DNA of 64,000 bases from Micromonospora pattaloongensis. GTDB taxonomy: Bacteria; Actinomycetota; Actinomycetes; Mycobacteriales; Micromonosporaceae. The first letter of the stretch is position 1, and every line of letters begins with the position of its first letter. This document shows, in pieces, positions 16,842 through 25,087 of the stretch. The DNA lies in the NCBI RefSeq assembly GCF_900107255.1, contig NZ_FNPH01000004.1, positions 124,001 through 188,000 on the forward strand, written 5' to 3'. The notes under the pieces were generated by a model. It ran no database searches, had not been told where the DNA came from, and saw only the letters and a program-made list of their open reading frames with translations. Position numbers and translations under genes: made by a program.

Positions 16842-19430
16842 TTGCCCCGACACAGGTCCGCATCGACGGTCCCGACGGCGCGCGATACCCCGACGGTCCC
16901 GGATAGTGCGGCGGCCCGCGAGGGTGGCACGATCCGACGGCGGCTGCTCGGCATCCTGGCGCTGCCGGCGCTCGCGGTTCTGCTGCTCCTCGGCTACGTC
17001 ACCGCGGTCGAGGTGAGCGACTACCGCACCTCCACCGAGACCTCGCGCGCGGTCGAGCTCGCCCTGTCCGTGCAGGATCTCGTCCAGGAGCTGCAGACCG
17101 AGCGCGGTCTGACCGCCGGCCTGCTCGGCGGCAACGTCGGGTTCCGGGACGAGATTCCGCCCGCGCGGCGGCAGGTCGACGCCGAACGCGCCGAGGTGGA
17201 ACGGCGCATCGCCGACGGCGGCGAGCTCGAGGAGCGCGTCGGCCGGGCGTTGCGGGAGTTGGACGGCCTGCCCGCGATCCGATCGGCCGCCGACAGCGGC
17301 GGCGCCGGGCGAGCGGCCGCGTTCCAGTTCTTCACCGAGCGGATCGCCACGCTCAACGGCGTCGACTTCGGCCTGGGCGAGGCCGGCGACGCCGCCCTGC
17401 GCCGGCACGTCGCCGTGCTCGGCGCGCTCGGGCGGCTCAAGGAGAGCACCGCACAGGAACGGGCCTTCCTCAACGGCGTCTTCTCCGCCGGTGGCTTCGC
17501 CAAGGGGGAGTTCCTGCAGTTCGCCGCGATGCGCGCCGCCAAGGAGTCGGCGCTGGCCGACTTCGCGCAGCACGCGACGCAGCGGCAGAAGGCCGCCAAC
17601 GCGTACGTCCTCGACACCGGGGCGGCGCGCGAGGCCGCCTACTTCGAGCAGGTGGCGCTGTCGGCCGCGAACGGCCGTCATCTCCAGGTCAACCCGCAGT
17701 CGTGGTGGTCGGCCCTGACGACGGTGCTGGACGACATGCGCCAGATGCAGCAGTACGTCGGGTCGGAGATCCAGGTCCGCGCCGACGTCCGTCAGGTCGA
17801 TGCGGCGCGGCGGCTCGGCGTGCTCGCCGGCGTCGTCGCGCTCTGCCTGGCCGGCGCCGTGGTGCTGCTGGTCGTCGCGTCCCGGTCGATCACCGGCCCG
17901 CTGGCGGCGCTCGCCGCCGAGGCGGACGGCCTGGCGAGCCACCGGTTGCCCGAGGCGGTGGGCCGGGTGCAGAGCGGCGACGGCGACGAGGTCCCACCAC
18001 CCCCACCGCCGGTGCGGGTACCGGTCCGGGCCACCACGGAGGTCCGCTCCGTCGCCGATGCCCTGGATCGGGTGCAGGCCGTGGCCTACCGCCTCGCGAC
18101 CGAACAGGCGCTGCTGCGACGCAGCACCACCGAGTCGCTGGCCAACCTCGGCCGGCGCAATCAGAACCTGCTCCGCCGCCAACTGGGGTTCATCACCACG
18201 CTGGAACGCGAGGAGGCCGACCCCACGGGGCTCGCCAACCTTTTCGAGCTGGATCACCTCGCGACGCGGATGCGGCGCAACGCGGAGAGTCTGCTGGTGC
18301 TCGTGGGGGCGGCGAGCCCGCGGCAGTGGAGCGCCCCGCTGCCGATCGCGGACGTGGTACGCGCGGCGGTGTCGGAGGTGGAGGAGTACCGCCGGGTGTC
18401 GCTGCGCCGCATCGACGACGCGTACGTCGCCGGCACCGTGGTCAGCGGCCTGGCCCACATGCTGGCCGAGCTCATCGAGAACGGGCTCAACTTCTCGCCG
18501 CCCGACTCCGACGTCGAGATCCAGGGGCGGCGCACCGGCGACGGCTACCTGATCGCGATCACCGACCAGGGCGTCGGCATGGACGCCGACGACCTGGCGC
18601 GGGCCAATGAGCGGCTGCGCGGCGAGGCCGACTTCGTCTCGTCACCCACCCGCTACCTCGGCCACTACGTGGTCGGACAGCTGTCCCGACAGCTCGGCGT
18701 CGACGTTCAGCTCGCCCCGTCCCCGGTCACCGGGATCACCGCCCGGGTCACCCTGCCGGCGGCCGTGATGGCCGCGCCGGCGCCGCTCGCGCGCGCCGAG
18801 GTGGTCACCGCGACCCCGGCCGAGCCCGCGATGGTCGTGGCGTCCGTCCCACACGCCGCCGTGGCGCAGCCGGCGCCCGCCGCGCCGCCCACCCCGTCCA
18901 AGGCGATCGGCGCCCGTCCCGCGCCGGTGGTCGAGTACCTCACCGAGTCCGGGGCGCCGATGCCGACCACCGCGGCAACGGCGCCGACCGCGGCCATGCC
19001 CGTGGTCGAGTCGCGGGGGCCGGCCGGCCCGGCGAGCAACGGCGGGCACCCGCTCCGCACCGCCGCGGGCGGGCACCCGCTCCGCACCGCCGCGGGTGGG
19101 CACCCGCTCCCCACCGCCGCGGGCGGCCCCCCGCTCCCCGGGGCCGCGGGGGCCGGCGCCGCCCCGGAGGGTGAGCGGACCGCCAACGGGCTGCGCAAGC
19201 GCATCCCGCGCAGTCGGCGCCCCCAACCGGCCGCGCCGGACGCGCCGACGCACCAGCCCGCCCCCCGGACCGGCCGGAGCGGGACCCTCGACGATTCGCC
19301 GGCCGAGGTGCGCGCGCGGCTCACCGCGCTGCGCGCCGGCATGCTGCGCGGCCAGACTCAGCGGCCGCCGGACGGTGGGCAACCCGGCGCCGACGGGCGC
19401 CGGCACCGAGGCTTGGAGGAGAGCCAATGA
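16842..19430 (+). CDS. NIT-domain sensor kinase-like protein of a conservon (CvnA type)
   Basis: Protein of 862 aa. A membrane helix at about 35-53 and another near 330-350 enclose a nitrate/nitrite-sensing (NIT) type domain (SVQDLVQELQTERGLTAGLL). HAMP-like and HisKA-like helices follow (LFELDHLATRMRRNAESLLV), then an ATPase domain with N-box ELIENGLNFSPP and GVGMD. The last 250 residues are disordered and include four 9-residue repeats. In conservons this protein recruits the roadblock/DUF742/GTPase module at the membrane. The TTG at 16842 is preferred because GGGAGG lies just upstream; ATGs at 16830 and 16791 are in frame, the latter inside the direct repeats. Confidence 0.85.
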   Translation: MPRHRSASTVPTARDTPTVPDSAAAREGGTIRRRLLGILALPALAVLLLLGYVTAVEVSDYRTSTETSRAVELALSVQDLVQELQTERGLTAGLLGGNVGFRDEIPPARRQVDAERAEVERRIADGGELEERVGRALRELDGLPAIRSAADSGGAGRAAAFQFFTERIATLNGVDFGLGEAGDAALRRHVAVLGALGRLKESTAQERAFLNGVFSAGGFAKGEFLQFAAMRAAKESALADFAQHATQRQKAANAYVLDTGAAREAAYFEQVALSAANGRHLQVNPQSWWSALTTVLDDMRQMQQYVGSEIQVRADVRQVDAARRLGVLAGVVALCLAGAVVLLVVASRSITGPLAALAAEADGLASHRLPEAVGRVQSGDGDEVPPPPPPVRVPVRATTEVRSVADALDRVQAVAYRLATEQALLRRSTTESLANLGRRNQNLLRRQLGFITTLEREEADPTGLANLFELDHLATRMRRNAESLLVLVGAASPRQWSAPLPIADVVRAAVSEVEEYRRVSLRRIDDAYVAGTVVSGLAHMLAELIENGLNFSPPDSDVEIQGRRTGDGYLIAITDQGVGMDADDLARANERLRGEADFVSSPTRYLGHYVVGQLSRQLGVDVQLAPSPVTGITARVTLPAAVMAAPAPLARAEVVTATPAEPAMVVASVPHAAVAQPAPAAPPTPSKAIGARPAPVVEYLTESGAPMPTTAATAPTAAMPVVESRGPAGPASNGGHPLRTAAGGHPLRTAAGGHPLPTAAGGPPLPGAAGAGAAPEGERTANGLRKRIPRSRRPQPAAPDAPTHQPAPRTGRSGTLDDSPAEVRARLTALRAGMLRGQTQRPPDGGQPGADGRRHRGLEESQ
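19041..19148 (+). repeat. Four 27-bp in-frame tandem repeats in the sensor kinase tail
   Basis: Four 27-bp units encode GGHPLRTAA, GGHPLRTAA, GGHPLPTAA and GGPPLPGAA. The first two are almost identical at DNA level, so copy number may vary between strains. Confidence 0.8.
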
Positions 19431-19852
19431 CCGTGGACACCCACACCGACCGGCACCAGTTCAACTGGCTGCTGGCCAACTTCGTCCGGCAGACCGACCG
19501 GGTCCGCGACGCGGTGGCGGTCTCCTCCGACGGGCTGCTCATCGCCGCCTCCGACGGGCTGACCCGCACCGAGGGCGACCACCTCGCGGCGATCGTCTCC
19601 AGCATGGCCAGCCTCGCCCGCAGCGCCTCCCGCCGGTACGACTTCGAGGGGCTGAAGCTCATCATGATCGAGATGAGGCGGGGCTTCCTGCTGGTGTCGG
19701 CGATCAGCGGCGGCAGCTGCCTCGGGGTGCTCGCCGAGGGCGACTGCGACCTCGGACTGGTCGGATACGAGATCTCGCTGCTCGCGGAACGGTTCGGCGC
19801 GCTGCTCACCCCGGCACTGATCTCCGAGTCCCGACAGCAGCTGCCGCGATGA
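19427..19852 (+). CDS. Roadblock/LC7 domain protein of the conservon (CvnB type)
   Basis: Protein of 141 aa, a single roadblock/LC7 fold (FNWLLANFVRQTDRVRDAV, VSSDGLLIAASDGL, LLVSAISGGSCLGVLA). In bacteria these proteins pair with Ras-like GTPases of the MglA type and regulate their nucleotide state. The ATG overlaps the TGA of the sensor gene (ATGA at 19427-19430), and the next gene starts inside its own stop, so stoichiometric translation is likely. Confidence 0.9.
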   Translation: MTVDTHTDRHQFNWLLANFVRQTDRVRDAVAVSSDGLLIAASDGLTRTEGDHLAAIVSSMASLARSASRRYDFEGLKLIMIEMRRGFLLVSAISGGSCLGVLAEGDCDLGLVGYEISLLAERFGALLTPALISESRQQLPR

Positions 19853-20322
19853 GCGACCCCCGGCTCCCCGACCCCCGGCTCCCTGGCCCCCGGCTCCCTG
19901 GCCCCCGGCTCCCCGACCCGCGGATGATCCCGCACTGGCAGCGGCAGCCGCCCACGCCGGCCGCGCCCCGCGAGCCCGAGCCGCCGCCCGAGGAACCCGT
20001 CGATGACGTCGTGGTCCGGCCGTTCCTGCTCACCGGGGGCCGCACCCGGCCCGTGAAGGACGGGCTGCGGGTGGAGACGATCCTTTCCGCCCTGCCGGCC
20101 GCGCTGTCGGCGCCGCTGCGCTTCGAGGCCCGCCGGATCGTCGAGCTGTGTCAGCGCGCCATGTCGGTCGCCGACGTCGCGGTGGCGTTGCGCGTCCCGC
20201 TCGGGGTCGCCCGCGTGCTCGTCGCGGACCTGGTGGTCGAGGGCTACCTGCACTCGGCGGAGCAGGGCGAGCTAACCATTGAAATGATCGAGAGGATCCG
20301 GGACCGTGTTCGGGCGCTCTAA
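19849..20322 (+). CDS. DUF742 protein of the conservon (CvnC type)
   Basis: Protein of 157 aa. The first 35 residues are a repetitive D/GPRLP stretch. The DUF742 domain begins around VVRPFLLTGGRTRP and ends in a winged-helix-like part (MSVADVAVALRVPLGVARVLV). This family always accompanies roadblock and GTPase genes in actinomycete conservons, and a DNA- or partner-binding role has been proposed. The ATG overlaps the upstream stop by four bases. Its end overlaps the GTPase start by 17 bases. Confidence 0.9.
   Translation: MSDPRLPDPRLPGPRLPGPRLPDPRMIPHWQRQPPTPAAPREPEPPPEEPVDDVVVRPFLLTGGRTRPVKDGLRVETILSALPAALSAPLRFEARRIVELCQRAMSVADVAVALRVPLGVARVLVADLVVEGYLHSAEQGELTIEMIERIRDRVRAL
19855..19914 (+). 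repeat. Four 15-bp tandem repeats at the start of the DUF742 gene
   Basis: Four copies of GRCCCCCGGCTCCCY (15 bp) encode a repeated D/G-P-R-L-P. Being in frame they only lengthen a flexible N-terminal tail. They are a likely site of slippage. Confidence 0.8.
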
Positions 20323-20908
20323 CCAGCCGCCGCCCGCCGCTCCGACCGCGGTGAAGATCGTGGTGAGCGGGGGATTCGGGGTCGGCAAGACCACCTTTGT
20401 CGGCGCGATCTCCGAGATCGAGCCGCTGGTCACCGAGGCGGAGATGACCGAGGTCTCGCTCGGCGTCGACGACACCAGCGAGGTATCGGGGAAAACCACC
20501 ACGACGGTCGCGCTCGACTTCGGCCGGATCACCCTCGACGAGACGCTGCTGCTGTATCTGTTCGGCACGCCCGGGCAGGACCGGTTCGCGTTCCTCTGGG
20601 ACGACCTCGTCGACGGAGCGCTGGGTGCGGTGATCCTGGTCGACACCCGCCGCATCGAGGACTGCTTCCCCGCGGTCGACTACTTCGAGGAGCAGCAGAT
20701 CCCGTTCCTGCTCGCCGTCAACAACTTCGAGCAGACGCCGCGCTTCGATCTCGCCGAGGTCCGGGAGGCGCTCGGCGTCGACGGGGACGTCTGCCTCGTC
20801 AACTGCGACGCCCGTAGCCGCGAGTCCGTGAAACAGGTGCTGGTGGCGCTGACCGAGGAGGTGCTCGCCCAACGTCTGGGGCCGGGCCGGAGGGTCGGCG
20901 CCCGGTGA
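20306..20908 (+). CDS. Ras-like small GTPase of the conservon (CvnD type)
   Basis: Protein of 200 aa. The P-loop is GGFGVGKTT (22-30), the switch II region LFGTPGQDRF, and the specificity region AVNNFE takes the place of the NKxD motif, which is normal for the MglA/CvnD group. It would cycle between GTP and GDP under control of the roadblock protein. It begins with GTG inside the DUF742 gene and is followed without a gap by a substrate-binding lipoprotein, an unusual fifth member for such an operon. Confidence 0.9.
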   Translation: MFGRSNQPPPAAPTAVKIVVSGGFGVGKTTFVGAISEIEPLVTEAEMTEVSLGVDDTSEVSGKTTTTVALDFGRITLDETLLLYLFGTPGQDRFAFLWDDLVDGALGAVILVDTRRIEDCFPAVDYFEEQQIPFLLAVNNFEQTPRFDLAEVREALGVDGDVCLVNCDARSRESVKQVLVALTEEVLAQRLGPGRRVGAR

Positions 20909-20949
20909 CCGTCGCGACCAGCCCATCCGGATCGGATCAGGAGGAGACA

Positions 20950-21930
20950 GTGCCGGTGCACAGTCGAGCGCGGTGGTCGCGCGTCGTGGCCGCCGCCGCC
21001 GCGGCGCTGCTGGGCATCGCCGGATGCGCGTCCAGCATCCGCCCCGTGGCCCCACCCCCCGGCGTGTCGACCGGCACCGCCTGTGGCACGGTCACGCTCG
21101 CCGTGAACCCGTGGGTGGGCTTCCACGCCAACGTCGCCGTGGTCAGCTACCTCGCCAAGCACGAGCTGGGGTGCACGGTGGTGGAGAAGGAGCTGACCGA
21201 GGAGGAGTCCTGGGCGGCGCTGGCGCGCGGCGAGGTCGACGCGATCCTGGAGAACTGGGGCCACGACGATCTGAAGAAGCGCTACATCGACCAGGAGAAG
21301 GCCGCGGTCGAGCACGGGGTCACCGGCAACAAGGGCGTGATCGGGTGGTACGTGCCGCCGTGGATGGTCGAGGAGTACCCGGACATCACCGACTGGCGCA
21401 ACCTCAACAAGTACGCGGAGCTGTTCCGGACGCCGAAGTCCGGCGGCAAGGGGCAGTTCCTCGACGGCGACCCGTCGTACGTGACGAACGACGAGGCGCT
21501 GGTGCGCAACCTCAAACTCGACTTCAAGGTGGTGTACGCCGGCAGCGAGGAGGCGCTGATCCAGGCGTTCCGCCGCGCCGAGCAGCGCAGGCAGCCCCTG
21601 ATCGGTTACTTCTACGCCCCGCAGTGGTTCCTGTCGGAGGTCGAGCTGGTGCACGTCAAGCTCCCGACGTACGTGCCGGGCTGCGACGCCGACCCGAAGA
21701 CGGTGGCGTGCGACTACCAGCCGTACGACCTCGACAAGATCGCCAATCGGAGGTTCGCGCTCTCCGGCAGCCCGGCCGCGGAGCTGATCAAGAACTTCCA
21801 GTGGACCGACGCCGACCAGAACACGGTGGCGCGCTACATCACCGTCGACAAGATGACGCGGGAGCAGGCGGCGGCGAAGTGGCTGGACGCGAATCCGAAG
21901 GTCTGGCAGGGCTGGCTGCCGCGGCGCTGA
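20950..21930 (+). CDS. Orphan betaine-type binding lipoprotein attached to the conservon
   Basis: Protein of 326 aa, the same length as the importer's own binding protein at 8936-9916 and clearly its paralogue. It shares LAVNPWVG, ENWGHDDLKK, GWYVPPWM and PQWFLSE, so the aromatic ligand cage is kept. The lipobox is LLGIAGCAS. The GTG at 20950 follows AGGAGGAG; an upstream in-frame GTG at 20905 overlaps the GTPase stop (GTGA). No permease or ATPase accompanies it, so it may either feed the divergent importer or act as an external ligand-binding partner of the NIT sensor. The second role is inference. Confidence 0.88.
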   Translation: MPVHSRARWSRVVAAAAAALLGIAGCASSIRPVAPPPGVSTGTACGTVTLAVNPWVGFHANVAVVSYLAKHELGCTVVEKELTEEESWAALARGEVDAILENWGHDDLKKRYIDQEKAAVEHGVTGNKGVIGWYVPPWMVEEYPDITDWRNLNKYAELFRTPKSGGKGQFLDGDPSYVTNDEALVRNLKLDFKVVYAGSEEALIQAFRRAEQRRQPLIGYFYAPQWFLSEVELVHVKLPTYVPGCDADPKTVACDYQPYDLDKIANRRFALSGSPAAELIKNFQWTDADQNTVARYITVDKMTREQAAAKWLDANPKVWQGWLPRR

Positions 21931-21955
21931 CCCGCGCGGGTGGTGGTCACGGCGG

Positions 21956-23686
21956 TCATCGCCATGGGTGCACGGTGACGTCTGGGCGGTAGATGCGGTA
22001 GTCGCCGACCTCTGTCACCCGCGCGGTGATCCCGCGCCCGCGCAGCCGCGCGGCGAACGCGCGGTCCGCGGCGCCGTCACGGGCGAAGACGAACCCCGGG
22101 CGGTCGGCGGCGCGCACCCGCCGCGGGTACGGGTCGTACCGGTCCTGCCCCGGTCTCAGCGTCTGTCCGAGCACGGCGCAGACCACCTGCTCGCGCGTGG
22201 TGAAGGTGAGCCGATTGCAGGTCCAGTACTCGCCGTACACGTGCCGCACGCCGGCCTCGCGCAGCGCGGCGGCCATCGCCGACGCCCGCTGCTCCTCCGC
22301 CCGGATCGACCCCACGCGCGCGACCAGCGTGGTGGTGCCGACCAGCATGGCGGCGATCACCGCGGCCAGGACGCCGAGCGCGGCCGCGCCGACCACCCGG
22401 GCGGGCGCCCGGACTGCCGCCGCGGGCCGCGCCCAACGGGTGGCCCGCCACAGCGGCCAGAGCGCCACCGGCAGCGAGATCTGCAGGTCGGTCAGGTAGC
22501 GGGCGCTGGCCAGGGGCGTCACGGCGGAGGCGGGGCTGCGCGCGTAGCTCACCACGCTGGCCACCGCGGCGGCGGCGAGGGCGAGTGTGGCGACGTGCCG
22601 GATCCACGGCCGCGCCGGCCGCCCCGTGGGCGCGGCACCGGCCGCGTCCCCGACGCCGGCCGTCCGCCGGGCCCGGACCAGCCCGGCGAGCGCCATCGCC
22701 GCCGCGACCAGCAGCAGCGGCACGTAGAGCGCCCCCCACGCCATCTGCCACCGTGCGCATCCGGTCGGGGGGCACAGCCCGGTGGCCAGCGGTACCCCTT
22801 GCAGCACGCCGCCGTCGAGGTGCTCGGCGGCGGTCGTCGGCCGATCCCCGCCGATCGTTTCGAGCTGCCGGAACACCGAGATCGCGTCCTTGCCGGGCGG
22901 CGCGGTCAGGCTGTCCCAGAGCAGCGGGGCCGCGCCGACGACGAACGCGCCGAGCACCAGCAGCCCGGGCGCGCCGAGCAGCCGCCGGCCGACGCCGGCG
23001 AGCAGCACCGCGGCCGCCGCCGCGAGGTACGGCACGGCGAGCCAGTCGGACCACAGCGTCGCGCCGGCGAGCAGGCCGAACGCCGTGTACGCCAGCCAGC
23101 GCCGCCGCACGCGCCGCTGGGCCAGCGCGATGGCGATCAGCACCAGCAGCACCAGCGCCGGTTTCGTCTCCGGCCGGCCGCCGGCCGCGGTCATCTGGTC
23201 GCGCACCACGCGCTCCGACCCGAGCGCGAGCAGCCCGACGGTGACGGTCGCCAGCCAGGGGGAGTAGAGCTCGCGGGTCAGCCGGTACATCAGGTAGAGG
23301 AACGCCGCGAAGAGCAGCAACAGGGGCAGGCGTAGCAGCACCCAGCTCGGACCGAAGAGCGCGAACAGCGGCGCCGCGAGGTACGACTCCAGCACCCCCA
23401 TGTAGTGCTGGCCGTACATGTAGACGGGAAACTCGCGCCCCTGCGCGATGTGCAGCGCCGCGAGCCCGAACGTCGCCTCGTCGCTGTTGGTCCCCGGCAC
23501 CGTGAGCAGCATCAGCACCAGCCGGTAGCCGACCCCGGCGAGCCCGAACAGCAGGGCCACCCGGGCCGGCCGGTCCAGCGACCGGCGTGGCCGCCCATCA
23601 CCCGCAACCGCCGTTGTCACGACCAAGGCCCCCGCCGCCGTCACCCCGGCAAGTCTTCCACGCCCGGCGCCCGTACGGGCGCTCAC
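21956..23686 (-). CDS. GT-C fold membrane glycosyltransferase-like protein
   Basis: Protein of about 576 aa with some 10-12 hydrophobic segments. Near the first external loop it has the acidic motif NSDEATFGLAALHIAQG followed by VYMYGQHYMG, the pattern of ArnT/PMT-like polyprenyl-phosphate sugar transferases (GT39/GT83-like). The C-terminal 120 residues form a soluble extracytoplasmic domain. It would transfer a lipid-linked sugar outside the membrane; donor and acceptor are unknown. The GTG at 23686 follows GGGGAAG and is the best of several candidates. It converges on the conservon operon. Confidence 0.7.
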   Translation of the reverse strand: MSARTGAGRGRLAGVTAAGALVVTTAVAGDGRPRRSLDRPARVALLFGLAGVGYRLVLMLLTVPGTNSDEATFGLAALHIAQGREFPVYMYGQHYMGVLESYLAAPLFALFGPSWVLLRLPLLLLFAAFLYLMYRLTRELYSPWLATVTVGLLALGSERVVRDQMTAAGGRPETKPALVLLVLIAIALAQRRVRRRWLAYTAFGLLAGATLWSDWLAVPYLAAAAAVLLAGVGRRLLGAPGLLVLGAFVVGAAPLLWDSLTAPPGKDAISVFRQLETIGGDRPTTAAEHLDGGVLQGVPLATGLCPPTGCARWQMAWGALYVPLLLVAAAMALAGLVRARRTAGVGDAAGAAPTGRPARPWIRHVATLALAAAAVASVVSYARSPASAVTPLASARYLTDLQISLPVALWPLWRATRWARPAAAVRAPARVVGAAALGVLAAVIAAMLVGTTTLVARVGSIRAEEQRASAMAAALREAGVRHVYGEYWTCNRLTFTTREQVVCAVLGQTLRPGQDRYDPYPRRVRAADRPGFVFARDGAADRAFAARLRGRGITARVTEVGDYRIYRPDVTVHPWR

Positions 23687-23830
23687 GCGTCTTCCCCGAG
23701 CCGGCCGCGCGCCCCCCGTGATGTGGTTGACTATTTCCCGGACGACGCCCTGCCCCCGGCGCCGCGGCCGGTTTCGGTTCTCCGACACCGGGCCGTTCGG
23801 CGACCACCCGGTACACGCAAGGGAGGACGC

Positions 23831-25087
23831 GTGACGGTCTCGCGACAGCGCCCCGTGGCGCAGCAGCATCCGACCGCCGACCGACATCCGACGGTGCGCA
23901 GCGTCGACGAGGCCGAGGCCTACGTCGCGTCGATCTGCTTCAAGACCGGCCCGCCACGGCTGATCGGCGTCGAAATGGAATGGGTCGCGCACGCCCGCGA
24001 CGATCCCGGCCGCCCGATCGATCCGACCGTGCTGCGTGCGGCTCTCGGCCCGCACGCCCCCCGCACCCTCGACCCCGACAGCCCACACGCGCCGCTGCCC
24101 GGCGGCGCAACGGTCACTGTGGAGCCCGGTGGTCAGGTGGAGCTCTCCACTCCACCGCACGCCTCCCTGGACGCCCTGCGCGTCACGACCGCCGCGGACC
24201 TGGACCGGCTGACGCGCCGGCTCGCCGACGCCGGGCTGGCGCTCCACCCCGGCGGCATCGACCCGCACCGCCGCTGTTCCCGCCTGCTCTCCACCCCCCG
24301 CTACGACGCGATGGCAACGGCGTTCGCGCGGGACGGCCGTGACGGGCTCGTGATGATGTGCAGCACCGCCGCCCTGCAGGTCTGCCTCGACGCCGGAACC
24401 CCCGCCCAGCTGGCCCCGCGGTGGGCCGTGGCGCACGCGCTGGGGCCGGTGCTGCTGGCCACCTTCGCCACCTCGCCCCGGCACGCCGGACGCGACACCG
24501 GCTGGGCGTCGGCCCGGATGCGCGCCTGGCTCCGCATGCGCCCCGAACGCACCTCTCCGGTCGAGGTCACCGACGACCCCGCGGACGCCTGGGCCCGGTA
24601 CGCGCTGCGGGCCCCGCTGCTCTGCGTCCGCCGCCCGAACGGCGGCTGGCACGCCCCACCCGACGTCAGCTTCGCCGACTGGATCCGCGGCGCGTTGCCC
24701 CGGCCCCCGACCACCGACGACCTCGACTACCACCTCAGCACCCTGTTCCCGCCGGTGCGCCCGCGCGGCTACCTGGAGCTGCGCTACCTCGACAGCCAGC
24801 CCCCGGCGGCGTGGTTGGCGCCGGTCGCCGTGCTCGCCGCCGCGACCGCCACCGACGCCACCGTCGACACCGTCCGGGACCTGGCCGCCCCGGCCGCCGA
24901 CCGGTGGGTCGACGCCGCCCGGCACGGGCTGGCGGCGCCGCTGCTCGCCGCGACCGCGCGGCAGGTGCTGGACGTCGCCTGCCGGGGGCTGGCCCACACC
25001 GACCTGCCCCCCGCCGTGCGCGACGAGGTCGCCGTGACCGTGGAGCGCCGGCTGGCCGGCGCCCCCGGAAGGGAGTTCCACCCGTGA
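23831..25087 (+). CDS. egtA: Glutamate-cysteine ligase of ergothioneine synthesis
   Basis: Protein of 418 aa of the GCS2-like family. Active-site elements are IGVEMEWVAH, TVEPGGQVELSTPP and the metal/ATP region RGYLELRYLDSQPP. EgtA makes gamma-glutamylcysteine, the thiol donor of the actinobacterial ergothioneine pathway. The GTG at 23831 is preceded by GGGAGG. Its TGA is shared with the GTG of egtB (GTGA at 25084-25087), and the operon continues egtB-egtC-egtD. Confidence 0.93.
   Translation: MTVSRQRPVAQQHPTADRHPTVRSVDEAEAYVASICFKTGPPRLIGVEMEWVAHARDDPGRPIDPTVLRAALGPHAPRTLDPDSPHAPLPGGATVTVEPGGQVELSTPPHASLDALRVTTAADLDRLTRRLADAGLALHPGGIDPHRRCSRLLSTPRYDAMATAFARDGRDGLVMMCSTAALQVCLDAGTPAQLAPRWAVAHALGPVLLATFATSPRHAGRDTGWASARMRAWLRMRPERTSPVEVTDDPADAWARYALRAPLLCVRRPNGGWHAPPDVSFADWIRGALPRPPTTDDLDYHLSTLFPPVRPRGYLELRYLDSQPPAAWLAPVAVLAAATATDATVDTVRDLAAPAADRWVDAARHGLAAPLLAATARQVLDVACRGLAHTDLPPAVRDEVAVTVERRLAGAPGREFHP

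Noticed and set aside
16629-18458. 609-codon minus-strand frame overlapping the sensor kinase start and repeats
   Set aside because: It lies opposite the NIT-sensor gene, starts nowhere near a ribosome site and has no recognisable domain.
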